DNA from: Paenibacillus rigui
Lineage (GTDB): Bacteria > Bacillota > Bacilli > Paenibacillales > NBRC-103111
Assembly: GCF_002234615.1 (NCBI RefSeq)
Contig: NZ_NMQW01000001.1
Span: 1-64,000 of the forward strand
Reading direction: 5' to 3'
Length of the DNA stretch: 64,000 bases
Within the stretch, counting starts at the first letter, position 1, and each line of letters opens with the position of its first letter. Made by a program: the position numbers and the translations under genes. This document shows positions 1-8,167 of the stretch, piece by piece. Below the pieces are notes generated by a model. It was not told where the DNA came from. It made no database searches and worked only from the letters and a program-made list of their open reading frames with translations.

Positions 1-38
1 TCCTGACCACCCTACAAACTACCACCCCTTCTATATGC

Positions 39-67
39 CGGCAGCGTCAGATGTGTAAAAGAGACAG
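39..67 (+). other. Illumina Nextera (Tn5) adapter remnant
   Basis: These 29 bases match the 3' part of the Nextera read-1 transposase adapter, including the 19-bp Tn5 mosaic end, at 28 of 29 positions; the only difference is A instead of T at 58. The adapter sequence is recalled from established knowledge. It is library-preparation DNA, so bases 1-38 upstream may be chimeric and native sequence probably starts near 68. Confidence 0.9.
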
Positions 68-90
68 CTATTAACTATTAACTATTAACT
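68..90. repeat. Three tandem 7-bp repeats (TTAACTA)
   Basis: TTAACTA is repeated with a 7-bp period immediately after the adapter remnant, the third copy ending in G instead of A. Each unit offers a TAA stop on the minus strand, and the hypothetical gene on that strand ends in the middle copy. It could be a native microsatellite or an artefact of the contig end. Confidence 0.7.
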
Positions 91-743
91 GCCCTAATGT
101 CCGCAAGACACTGCTTCACGCGCCGAGGCACCGTTTCATACAGCTCCTCCCAGGGAACCAGCAGCTCCTCTATAGGCTTGACATACGGCATAAACTCCAT
201 GGATGGGGTAAAAGCCTTCGACTGCAAATACCGCATCACAATGCGGTCCGTCTCCTCGTCCGTATGCAGTACGCCTTCGAACGGTCCGCCAATCAGCAGC
301 CCGTCCCTTCCAGCATGCTTGCCGCATGACTTGAACAAGCCCGGCACCAGCGCGAACCAGTCCGGCTGCGGAAGAAAGGCATGCTTGCCAGGCTGTGAGT
401 ACAGCCTGACCCGGGTGCCGTCCGCTAGATTGCTTCCACCCGGAAGCAGCCCGCGAACATATTTCCCGTGAAAGCTCGCCTCCACATCACTGACCTGTCC
501 GTCTCGTCCGACGTACACCCACACATGCTCCAAATCATACATGTGCTGAATGTCGTAGTCCCAGTAAATCGCATATTCAATGATGGTCGCAACACTCTCA
601 TCATCCCAATCAAAGGTTCGGCGAAAAGATGGCGAGGTGTCCCCCTCGCTAAGAAAGGTGACGCCAATTTGAACCGGAAAGAACGGTTCGTTCCGGTCGA
701 AATACAATTGCGGCATATAAGCCACGGCCTTCTCCCTGTTCAT
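78..743 (-). CDS. Conserved hypothetical protein, 221 aa
   Basis: I do not recognise a characterised family with certainty. The protein is soluble with no signal peptide or membrane segment. It has an aromatic and acidic N-terminal half and a central stretch (about residues 60-95) with D-x-Q-H, L-E-H-V-W-V-Y-V and E-A-S-x-H-G, reminiscent of the Vps62-like or necrosis-inducing-like fold, but this is only resemblance. Its ATG overlaps the stop of the upstream isomerase-like gene by 4 bp (ATGA), so the two are probably translationally coupled. The 3' end lies next to adapter sequence, so the last residues deserve caution. Confidence 0.75.
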   Translation of the reverse strand: MNREKAVAYMPQLYFDRNEPFFPVQIGVTFLSEGDTSPSFRRTFDWDDESVATIIEYAIYWDYDIQHMYDLEHVWVYVGRDGQVSDVEASFHGKYVRGLLPGGSNLADGTRVRLYSQPGKHAFLPQPDWFALVPGLFKSCGKHAGRDGLLIGGPFEGVLHTDEETDRIVMRYLQSKAFTPSMEFMPYVKPIEELLVPWEELYETVPRRVKQCLADIRAVNS

Positions 744-1711
744 AGTGCGGAACCCGATTCAGAACCGGTTAAGGCAGCGATTTTGGACGTAATGATCCCG
801 TGGCTTTCTTCGATGTCCTCTGCCGTGCACGCCGCCTTAATCTCGTATACTTTGATCGGTGCCGCATCGATAATATCGAGGAAGACGTCGAAGCCGGAAG
901 AGTCCTTGCTGTTAACATACGGGCACCAATGGTCGGACAATTCGATCGTCTCGTGAATATGGACGCCGACGATCTTGTGCTTCATTTCGCGCACTTCCTT
1001 CACATTGTCGTACAAGCCCATCCGTCCCATCATCGTGCCATGGCCGATATCGTACCACAAGTAAACCGGCGCCCCTTGCAGCGAGTCAATCATATCGCTT
1101 GCCTCCTTAAGCGTCGGAATCTGGTAGCACCGCGAACGTGTCTCGATGCCGATTGCCACGTCCCATCCCTTGCGTGCCGCATACCCGCAGGCTTCCTCCA
1201 GGCTGTCGCGGATCCGCGCCAAATAGGCCGGGCTGTCCGCTTCCCGCTTCGCCAGCATATGCTCCCATACTTTCTGGTACGCCTCGGATTCACGGCCCTC
1301 GGTCTTGTATATGCGCTTCAGTTCTTCGTCAATGTTCGTTTCGAACGGCACCTCGCCCGGGTGCACGACGACCGCTTTTGCTCCGAACCGGTACGCCTGC
1401 TCCATCGAACCAAGAAGCAGCTCCACCGCACGTTCGCGCAGCTCCTTCTCCTCAAAGCCCAGCATGACCGAATCCGTGTCGAAGCGCTTATCCGGTACAA
1501 ATGGAAATACGTTGTGCACGCTGGAGACCCCCATTTCGCCACGATGAATCATCGGCTCAATCGTCTTCATTAAGTCCGTCGTCACATTGTAGTTCAACTC
1601 CACACGCTGAAAGCCGAGGGACCGAATCTCCTCAATCATCTCCCGCCCGACCGTATGCTCTTTAATATTCCAACATGTCGAAAAGGAATACTCACCTTTG
1701 TTCGTTGCCAT
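740..1711 (-). CDS. Sugar phosphate isomerase/epimerase-like protein (xylose isomerase-like TIM barrel)
   Basis: A 323-aa protein with the pattern of AP-endonuclease-2/xylose-isomerase-like TIM barrels: an early F-x-R-V-E-L-N strand, V-V-H-P-G, G-I-E-T, a W-Y-D-I-G-H-G motif and H-I-H-E, which would supply metal-binding His, Glu and Asp. The substrate is unknown. Two ATGs lie 6 bp apart; the second (1711) is 9 nt from an AGGAG ribosome binding site at 1721-1725 and the first (1717) only 3 nt, so I chose 1711. The open frame continues upstream without a plausible start. It probably forms an operon with the hypothetical gene it overlaps. Confidence 0.8.
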   Translation of the reverse strand: MATNKGEYSFSTCWNIKEHTVGREMIEEIRSLGFQRVELNYNVTTDLMKTIEPMIHRGEMGVSSVHNVFPFVPDKRFDTDSVMLGFEEKELRERAVELLLGSMEQAYRFGAKAVVVHPGEVPFETNIDEELKRIYKTEGRESEAYQKVWEHMLAKREADSPAYLARIRDSLEEACGYAARKGWDVAIGIETRSRCYQIPTLKEASDMIDSLQGAPVYLWYDIGHGTMMGRMGLYDNVKEVREMKHKIVGVHIHETIELSDHWCPYVNSKDSSGFDVFLDIIDAAPIKVYEIKAACTAEDIEESHGIITSKIAALTGSESGSAL

Positions 1712-1866
1712 AATCATTTTCTCCTCTCGCCTATTCACCAAGCTCTTGAAGGGCTTTGTCGATTGTTGTCTCCCCTTCATCGTAATCGAGATAGGCCCGG
1801 AAGATGATGGCTTCTTTTGCAAAAGCTTGTGTTTTTTCGACACAAATTTAGGTGAGGAGTCCGCCC

Positions 1867-2745
1867 TCAGGTAAACTGCTCCATAATAAACCGGCGAAAC
1901 CGCTCCGCCGACGGCGACAGCCTGCGGTCCTCGATCCATGCCAGCCCGATCTCGCGGCGGCAGCGCGGCTCGGCTATGCGCAGCTGCTTGATTTTACTGG
2001 CATCGATGCCTGTAAACGCAGGGATGAGCGTGATGCCCAGCCCCGCCGAGACGAGTCCTGCCGCGGTAGCAACGTCGTCACCCTCGAATTTGATGCGCGG
2101 CACAAAGCCCGCCTGTCGGCAAAATTCATCCGTTAACGTGCGCATACCGTATCCTTTTTTGAAAGAAATGAATGGCTCCTCCGCGACCTCCTCGAGCCGT
2201 ACTGAAGCTCTGTCCGCAAGCGGATGTCCAGAGGGCACATAAATAAACAGCTCCTCTTCGAGCAGCTTATGCCAGACTACGCTTCGCTGCTGATTGCCGA
2301 GCGGCCCTACAATGCATAGATCCACCTCGCTATGCAGCAGCTGCGCCAGAATAGTCGTCGTCGGATTCTGATACAGCAGAAACTCGACCCGCGGGTACAT
2401 CCGATTGAACTTGCCGATCAAATCCGGCAAAATGTGCAGCCCGAACGTCATCAAAAAAGCAAGCGACACGGTCCCCGCATGCGGATCGTGAAACTGATAA
2501 ATTTCTTCAATCCCGTCCTGTATCTCCTGCAGTGCCCGTTCCACCCGCTTCAAGAACAGCTTGCCCATCGGGTTTAACTGGACGGACCGTCCTACCCTGT
2601 CAAACAAGGCGACCCCCAATTCCTCCTCCAGCTTCGTAATCGATCGGCTGAGCGCGGGCTGGGAAATGACCAGCTCCTCTGCAGCCTTTGTAAAATGCTC
2701 CGTCTTCGCCACGACACGGAAATATTCAAGCTGCTGCCACTCCAT
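1867..2745 (-). CDS. LysR family transcriptional regulator
   Basis: A 292-aa LysR-type regulator. Residues 1-60 form the winged helix-turn-helix (L-E-Y-F-R-V-V-A, F-T-K-A-A-E-E-L, S-Q-P-A-L-S-R-S-I, L-E-E-E-L-G), followed by the effector-binding domain from about residue 90. The start at 2745 has a strong GGAAGGAG site 8 nt upstream, better than the in-frame ATG 24 nt earlier. It is divergent from an MFS transporter and a palindromic T-N11-A box lies between them, so it probably controls that transporter and itself. The arrangement recalls yybE/yybF of Bacillus subtilis, though I cannot confirm orthology. Confidence 0.9.
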   Translation of the reverse strand: MEWQQLEYFRVVAKTEHFTKAAEELVISQPALSRSITKLEEELGVALFDRVGRSVQLNPMGKLFLKRVERALQEIQDGIEEIYQFHDPHAGTVSLAFLMTFGLHILPDLIGKFNRMYPRVEFLLYQNPTTTILAQLLHSEVDLCIVGPLGNQQRSVVWHKLLEEELFIYVPSGHPLADRASVRLEEVAEEPFISFKKGYGMRTLTDEFCRQAGFVPRIKFEGDDVATAAGLVSAGLGITLIPAFTGIDASKIKQLRIAEPRCRREIGLAWIEDRRLSPSAERFRRFIMEQFT

Positions 2746-2777
2746 ACGCTTCGTCTCCTTCCTTTTCATTACAAAAA

Positions 2778-2794
2778 GGTATCATTATGATACC
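2778..2794. promoter_or_regulatory. LysR-type operator palindrome
   Basis: GGTATCATTATGATACC has 8-bp perfect arms around a single central base and contains the LysR T-N11-A pattern (T at 2780, A at 2792). It lies 33 bp upstream of the lysR start and about 106 bp upstream of the divergent transporter gene, a usual place for autoregulation plus target activation. Confidence 0.65.
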
Positions 2795-2900
2795 AATAAT
2801 AAATTGGACGTTATGAGTTTGCAAGGAGTAGACTAAGTACACTCGATCGCTACATAAACCAAAGAAAGATTAGAACGATTTGAAAAGAGGGCGTTGATCC

Positions 2901-4124
2901 ATGCAATACATCCAACTCGGAACCCGCGACTACCGACGAACGCTTATGAGCATGCTGCTGGGCAGCTTGGTCACGTTCGCGATTTTGTATAGCCCGCAAA
3001 CCTTGATCGGCACGTTCGCTCGAGAATTTCAGGTTTCTCCTTCCACCGCAAGCTTTATAATCTCCTTCGCAACGATGACACTAGCTGTCAGTATGCTGTT
3101 CGTCTCGCTGCTTTCAAATGCCTGGGGACGCAAAAATGTGATGAGCGTCTCCCTATTCGTCACTTCAGTGCTGGCCATTATCTCTTCATTCAGCACCAGC
3201 TTCCATCTGCTGCTGACGGTCCGGCTGCTGGAGGGCATCAGCCTGGCCGGATTCCCTGCCATTGCGATGACCTTTTTGAATGAAGAGATTGAGCCCCGAA
3301 GTCTTGGCCGGGTGATAGGCGTCTACGTGGCTGGAACGGCCGTCGGCGGCTTCGCCGGGCGGGTGATCATCAGCCTGCTGACCGACCTGCTCGACTGGCA
3401 TGCCGCGATGCTCTCGCTTGGACTGTTCAGCCTGCTGCTCAGCTTGTGCTTCTGGCTGTACCTGCCGAAGTCGCGCAACTTCAAGCCGGTCAGCATTTCC
3501 TTCGGGCATTGGCTTGAGGGCTTTAAGAGCGGCTTCGCCGACAACAAGCTGCTCAGCCTTTACGGCATCGGCTTCCTGCTGCTCGGGGTTTACGTAACGC
3601 TGTTCAACTATCTCGGCTATCCGCTTTCCCAGCCTCCTTACAGTCTGAGCCAAACCGTGATCGGCTGCCTATTCGTATTCCAGCTGGTCGGCTCATGGAG
3701 CTCCGTCTGGTTCGGCAAGCTGGCCGACCGTTACTCCCGCGCGGCGCTGATCGGCTGGGGCATTGCGCTGTCCCTGGCAGGCGCGCTTCTGACGCTGTGC
3801 GGCAGCATGCTTCTTATGATTGCGGGCATCATCCTGTTTGCCTGCGGCTTTTTTGCCGGCCATACGGTCGCCAGCGGCTGGGTCGGTCGCGTGGCCGCTC
3901 CCACGCATAAGGCCTATGCGTCCTCTCTTTATTTATTGTTCTATTATGCTGGCTCCAGTCTTCTCGGATGGTCCGGCGGATTTTTCCTCACAGGGTTCGG
4001 CTGGGGAGGCGTCATCGGTCTGATCGGCGCCCTGCTGCTGCTCACTTCCCTGCTGGTCCTTCGGCTCACACGGGCCGCCATCCGGTTGAAGCCTGAACAG
4101 CAGCAAGCGATGAACAACGTGTAA
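2901..4124 (+). CDS. MFS transporter, 12 TM segments
   Basis: A 407-aa integral membrane protein with about twelve hydrophobic segments in two halves separated by a hydrophilic linker near residues 190-210. The loop between helices 2 and 3 carries an N-A-W-G-R-K motif (MFS motif A), and the early residues 26-55 resemble drug:H+ antiporter families such as YybF or YnfM. An exported or imported substrate cannot be named. A GAGGG site precedes the ATG. It is transcribed divergently from the LysR gene and ends just before a dispersed hairpin repeat. Confidence 0.85.
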   Translation: MQYIQLGTRDYRRTLMSMLLGSLVTFAILYSPQTLIGTFAREFQVSPSTASFIISFATMTLAVSMLFVSLLSNAWGRKNVMSVSLFVTSVLAIISSFSTSFHLLLTVRLLEGISLAGFPAIAMTFLNEEIEPRSLGRVIGVYVAGTAVGGFAGRVIISLLTDLLDWHAAMLSLGLFSLLLSLCFWLYLPKSRNFKPVSISFGHWLEGFKSGFADNKLLSLYGIGFLLLGVYVTLFNYLGYPLSQPPYSLSQTVIGCLFVFQLVGSWSSVWFGKLADRYSRAALIGWGIALSLAGALLTLCGSMLLMIAGIILFACGFFAGHTVASGWVGRVAAPTHKAYASSLYLLFYYAGSSLLGWSGGFFLTGFGWGGVIGLIGALLLLTSLLVLRLTRAAIRLKPEQQQAMNNV

Positions 4125-4135
4125 GCCGGATTGTA

Positions 4136-4223
4136 CAAGGATAAACGGCTTCGCCATCTTTCCAGCTGGCATGCGTTTGTCAAGGTAGACGAGGGTTGTG
4201 AACCTTATACCTTCTTATCCACC
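4136..4223 (+). repeat. Dispersed hairpin repeat, copy 1 (two modules)
   Basis: The first module (4136-4185) has outer arms GGATAAACG and CGTTTGTC and inner arms GCCATC and GCTGGC around a TTTCCA loop. The second module (about 4185-4223) forms another short hairpin around TTGTGAA. The same two modules recur at 43775 and the first alone at 37794 and 58854. This copy starts 12 bp after the MFS stop codon in the sense orientation. Confidence 0.8.
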
Positions 4224-4226
4224 AAG

Positions 4227-4273
4227 AAAAGGGAAGACGGACCACCCTCGGAGGCAGTTCGTCTTCCCTTTTT
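4227..4273. terminator. Bidirectional rho-independent terminator
   Basis: A 13-bp arm AAAAGGGAAGACG pairs with CGTCTTCCCTTTT. A T run follows on both strands, so it can end the MFS transcript on the plus strand and the sugar ABC operon on the minus strand. Confidence 0.85.
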
Positions 4274-4292
4274 GTCTTACAAGCCTTATTAC

Positions 4293-5834
4293 TTATTTCT
4301 TCTTGCTTTCGGCGTATGCATCGTTCATTTCCTTGATGTAGCTTTCGCCGCCGTTTTTCTTCCACAGCTCCATCTCGGCCTTGAAGCCGGCTTCATCCAG
4401 CTTGCCGACAATAAATTTCACCCGTGCGTCCTCGACCTGCTGATCGAGCTGGGCGCCTTTTTGCGTATACGTAGCGGAGACCAGAGGTTCACCCGGATTC
4501 GGCACGATGATTTTCTCATTAGCCGCCTTGACTTCGTTCGCTTTCGCACGCAGAGGTGTACCTGCTTTGAACGCAGTATCCAGTACGTTTGGAACGCCGA
4601 TAGCCATTTGGTTGAAGCTCTTCACGTTAATGTCCGGCGCCTGCGGCATATCCGGTGTCAGAATCGTAACCAGCTTGCCGTCCTCTACCTTATAGTGCGT
4701 ACCTTCCAACCCGTAATTGAGCATGATTTGCATATCTTTATCCGATGTTTTATCGAAGAAGTTCAGTACCTTGCGCAGCTCGGCTTCGGTTTTCACGGAA
4801 GACTTCGAGATCAGGAATACACCGCCATAGCCTGTCGTTGCAGGAGTGAACAAGCCCTTCGGTCCGCTGACGGCGCCGAATACATCCATCTCGCCCTTCA
4901 AATTGCCCGCTTTGATCTTCTCGTCAATCTGGTACGAGCGGTCTACGACGTCAACAGCCACGCCCGCTTGATTGTTAATGATCGGATCGTTCCACTTTGC
5001 GGAGTCATATACGGCAAAATCCTGATTGACCAGCTTCTCGTCATACAGCTTCTTAAAGAACTTGAGCGCATCCATGTACTCCGGAGTCAGCTGTGCCGGG
5101 ACAAGCTTGCCGTCCTTATCAACGCCCCACTTGTTCGGTGCGCCGAACCAGGTCTGCATAATATCCCAAGGACCGGCGTATTTCGTTACGACCATACCGT
5201 ACGTATCATCCTTGCCGTTCTTGTCCGGATCCTTCTCCTTAAACGCTTTCAACATATTGTAAAAATCGTCGATCGTCTTCGGCTCGCTCAGGCCAACGTT
5301 TTGCAGCCAGTCCTTGCGGTAGGAAACTGCGAAGCGGCCGAGCGGGCGCGCCGTATACAAGCCGTAATATTTCCCATTCACCGAAATATTGTTCAGAATC
5401 GTCGGGTTCATCTGCTTCAGATTCGGATAATCCTTCAGGTAAGGCCCGATTTCCCAGAATGCGCCTCCCTTAATAGCATTCGCGATCGCTGGCAGCTTCG
5501 TATTCACCACGAACAGAACCGATGGCATCGAGCCGGAAGCCAGCGTAATATTCAGCTTGTCGTTATAAGCCGCATCCGGCGTAAACTGTACCTCAAGCTT
5601 GGTATTCGTATATTCCTCAACCTTTTTCCAAATCTTGCTCTCCGACGTAATGGCATCGTTCTGAAAGCTCTTCATCATGATCGAAAATTTATAAGGCTCG
5701 TCTTTCCCGCCTGCAGCCGGTGCTTTTGTCGCTTCAGGCTTGGCTCCCGAGCTGCATCCGGCCAAGGCGCCGGCAAGCAGCGCGGCACTCATCGCCGCAG
5801 CGGTCTTTTTTGTATGCTTGGCATTCCAATTCAT
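4293..5834 (-). CDS. Extracellular solute-binding lipoprotein (sugar ABC transporter)
   Basis: A 513-aa lipoprotein with an N-terminal signal peptide and lipobox L-A-G-C (Cys27), then an Ala/Thr/Pro linker and a family-1 type solute-binding fold similar to LipO/LplA proteins of Paenibacillus. It would sit on the outer face of the membrane and deliver an oligosaccharide or sugar derivative to the two permeases encoded just upstream. The start has GGGAGGAAA upstream. No ATPase gene is adjacent, as is usual for this family, which shares MsmX-like ATPases. The substrate is not deducible from sequence. Confidence 0.9.
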   Translation of the reverse strand: MNWNAKHTKKTAAAMSAALLAGALAGCSSGAKPEATKAPAAGGKDEPYKFSIMMKSFQNDAITSESKIWKKVEEYTNTKLEVQFTPDAAYNDKLNITLASGSMPSVLFVVNTKLPAIANAIKGGAFWEIGPYLKDYPNLKQMNPTILNNISVNGKYYGLYTARPLGRFAVSYRKDWLQNVGLSEPKTIDDFYNMLKAFKEKDPDKNGKDDTYGMVVTKYAGPWDIMQTWFGAPNKWGVDKDGKLVPAQLTPEYMDALKFFKKLYDEKLVNQDFAVYDSAKWNDPIINNQAGVAVDVVDRSYQIDEKIKAGNLKGEMDVFGAVSGPKGLFTPATTGYGGVFLISKSSVKTEAELRKVLNFFDKTSDKDMQIMLNYGLEGTHYKVEDGKLVTILTPDMPQAPDINVKSFNQMAIGVPNVLDTAFKAGTPLRAKANEVKAANEKIIVPNPGEPLVSATYTQKGAQLDQQVEDARVKFIVGKLDEAGFKAEMELWKKNGGESYIKEMNDAYAESKKK

Positions 5835-5985
5835 TTTGATTTCCTCCCTTTTTTGAGTACAGCTGTGTGTAAATACGAATCGTTTATTTATATGATAACG
5901 CGTGCACCCTGGATGGACAGGTCAGGAGGCGCATAATGGTACACGCGAAGATCAACATGACTCCGGGCGCGGCATAAACTATAAA

Positions 5986-6861
5986 TCAGCCTTTGACAGC
6001 CCCCATCAGCACACCTTTGGCAAAATGCTTCTGCAGGAACGGATAGACCAGCAGAATCGGCAGCGTTCCTACGACGATGACCGCCATTTTGATCGATTGG
6101 TCCGGCGGCTTCACATAAGTCGGATCCATCGTGGACATATCCAGCGAGCCGCTGGCGAGCAAAATGATTTGGCGCAGCAGCACCTGCATCGGCCACTTTT
6201 TGGCATCGTTGATGTAGATCAGGGCGTTGAAGAAATCGTTCCAGTGCCCGACCGCATAGAACAGAGCGAAGGTAGCGATAACCGGCTTGGACAGCGGCAG
6301 CACGATGCGCCACAAGACTCCCAGGTCCGTGCAGCCGTCAATGCGCGCGGATTCCATCAGCTCGCCCGGAATTTCCTGAAAGAACGATTTGATGACAATC
6401 AGATTAAACGCGCTGATCGCCGTCGGCAGCATGACGGACAAGTACGAATCGATCAGGCCCAGGCTTTTGACCACCAGAAATGTCGGGATGATGCCTCCGC
6501 TGAACAGCATGGAGAATACAACCATATTCATGAACATGTTGCGGCCGATCATATGACGCCTCGACAGCGCGTACGCCATCGTGAAGGTAAAGAACAAATT
6601 GACGATGGTACCGGCCACCGTAATAAATACGGAAACCATGAGACTGTGCGGCAGCGCATTGTCTTTAAACACATATTCGTAAGCATTCAATGTAACCGTT
6701 TTCGGAATAAGGAAAAAGGAACGGCTGCTCAGCTCGACCTCCGTCGCGAACGATCCGGAGATAATATACATGATCGGGAGGAGCATTCCAAGCGCTACGA
6801 CAGCAAGAAATATATAGTTCGCGCAGTCGAATACTTTTCCTCCCAGCGTGTTATGTCTCAA
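5986..6861 (-). CDS. Carbohydrate ABC transporter permease, LplC/YtcP type
   Basis: A 291-aa membrane protein with six hydrophobic segments and the CUT1 permease EAA loop near residues 190-210 (E-S-A-R-I-D-G-C-T-D, then L-P-L-S-K-P), which docks on the ATPase. It ends in K-G-V-L-M-G-A-V-K-G, the tail typical of LplC-type permeases. It is the middle gene of permease-permease-binding protein and has a GAGGGAATC site before its ATG. About 150 bp separate it from the binding-protein gene, room for a processing site or separate promoter. Confidence 0.92.
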   Translation of the reverse strand: MRHNTLGGKVFDCANYIFLAVVALGMLLPIMYIISGSFATEVELSSRSFFLIPKTVTLNAYEYVFKDNALPHSLMVSVFITVAGTIVNLFFTFTMAYALSRRHMIGRNMFMNMVVFSMLFSGGIIPTFLVVKSLGLIDSYLSVMLPTAISAFNLIVIKSFFQEIPGELMESARIDGCTDLGVLWRIVLPLSKPVIATFALFYAVGHWNDFFNALIYINDAKKWPMQVLLRQIILLASGSLDMSTMDPTYVKPPDQSIKMAVIVVGTLPILLVYPFLQKHFAKGVLMGAVKG

Positions 6862-6901
6862 GGTGATTCCCTCCTAATGAAACTACGATTTTGAGTGTCA
6901 C

Positions 6902-7870
6902 TCAAAAAATCCCCGAGTGTCCTGCCCGCTTGGCCAAATGATTCGTCGTCACGATCAGAATGATGCCGATAACCGATTTGAACAAGCCTACCGCGGTACT
7001 GTAGCTGAATGCCCCCTGCGTAATCCCGACGGTGTACACATACGTATCGAACACATCGGCCACATTGCGGTTCAGCGCGTTGCTCATCAGCAAAATCTGC
7101 TCGAAGCCGCGGTCTAGGAAGTTGCCCATCCGCAGGATGAGAAGCACGATAATCGTGCCGCGAATCGCAGGCAAGGTAATGTGCCACAATTGACGGAGCC
7201 GGCTCGCACCATCCACGATGGCGGCCTCATACTGCTCTTGATCGACTCCCGCCAGTGCAGCGAGGAAGATGATCGTGCCCCAGCCCATTTCTTTCCACAG
7301 GCTTTGGGAAATAATTAACGGACGGAACCAGTTCTCACTCGTCAAAAAGTCGATTTTGGCCCCCGTCGCTTGGGCGATCAATTCATTCACAACCCCGCCT
7401 TCGGTCGTCAGCATCAAATAGGTGATACTGGCCACAATAACCATCGAGATAAAGTGCGGAATGTAAATGATCGTCTGGATGAATCGTTTGTAAAAAGATT
7501 TGCGCACCTCATTGAGCAGCAGAGCCAATATAATCGGCGCCGGGAAGAAGAAGATGATATCATACAGCCCCAGCAGCAGCGTATTGGTCATGAGCCGGAA
7601 AAACACCGGATCCTGGAAAAATTGTCGGAAGTTATCGAACCCGACCCATTCGCTTTGGAAAAATCCAAGGAAAGGCTGATAATTTTTGAATGCCAGCAGT
7701 ACGCCCCACATGGGAATATACTTGAACACGATAAAGTACATCAGTCCAGGGAACAGCAGCAGCAGCAAATATTTGTCCCGGACGATCCGGTTCCATAATG
7801 AGCTGCTCGGACGAGCTCTCGCTGCGGTAACGCTTGCGGGGAGCTCTTCGGCTTGGGTTGTCTTAACCAT
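6902..7870 (-). CDS. Sugar ABC transporter permease, LplB type
   Basis: A 322-aa permease of the LplB/YteP branch. The N-terminal 30 residues are cytoplasmic; the first membrane segment begins with Y-L-L-L-L-F-P-G-L-M-Y-F and is followed by the characteristic F-K-Y-I-P-M-W-G motif. The EAA loop is E-A-A-I-V-D-G-A-S-R near residue 240. It is the first gene of the transporter operon and would pair with the LplC-type permease. Its upstream 250 bp probably hold the operon promoter and a TGAAA-N6-TTTCA inverted repeat. Confidence 0.92.
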   Translation of the reverse strand: MVKTTQAEELPASVTAARARPSSSLWNRIVRDKYLLLLLFPGLMYFIVFKYIPMWGVLLAFKNYQPFLGFFQSEWVGFDNFRQFFQDPVFFRLMTNTLLLGLYDIIFFFPAPIILALLLNEVRKSFYKRFIQTIIYIPHFISMVIVASITYLMLTTEGGVVNELIAQATGAKIDFLTSENWFRPLIISQSLWKEMGWGTIIFLAALAGVDQEQYEAAIVDGASRLRQLWHITLPAIRGTIIVLLILRMGNFLDRGFEQILLMSNALNRNVADVFDTYVYTVGITQGAFSYSTAVGLFKSVIGIILIVTTNHLAKRAGHSGIF

Positions 7871-8019
7871 CGTCTCACTCCTCGTCTCGATTCATCGGGA
7901 CTCCGGCCTGGTGCACGGCGCAGCCTGAATGCGGCTGGCCGGCAGCTGAGCTTGGGTCCCTGCTTTGCTTGATGTCTTAACCTTAAAGGGTACCGGATTT
8001 TCCATCAACCACACTTTTT

Positions 8020-8035
8020 TGAAAGCGCTGTTTCA
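8020..8035. promoter_or_regulatory. CRE-like inverted repeat upstream of the sugar transporter operon
   Basis: TGAAAGCGCTGTTTCA has TGAAA/TTTCA arms like a CcpA catabolite-responsive element, but the spacer is 6 bp and the total is 2 bp longer than the usual 14-bp core. It lies about 150 bp upstream of the first permease gene. It could be a degenerate cre or another operator. Confidence 0.35.
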
Positions 8036-8120
8036 TGAGGTTTGGATTATTTATCACGATTAGTACTTTTTTAAAAAGCCTGATGCAGCAAGGGCTTGCG
8101 GATCCTTACAAAAGGGCACG

Positions 8121-8156
8121 AAAAAACCGATGCCTGTAATCCGTTACAGACATCGG
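8121..8156 (-). terminator. Terminator of the AraC-type sensor gene
   Basis: On the minus strand, CCGATGTCTGTAA pairs with TTACAGGCATCGG around a short loop and is followed by six T residues. It lies 12 bp after the stop codon of the membrane AraC-type regulator. Confidence 0.9.
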
Positions 8157-8167
8157 CTGGAAATTCG

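Noticed and set aside
4131-5936. 601-codon plus-strand open frame
   Set aside because: It is antisense to the solute-binding lipoprotein gene, whose signal peptide, lipobox and ribosome binding site are clear; the antisense product looks unlike any protein.
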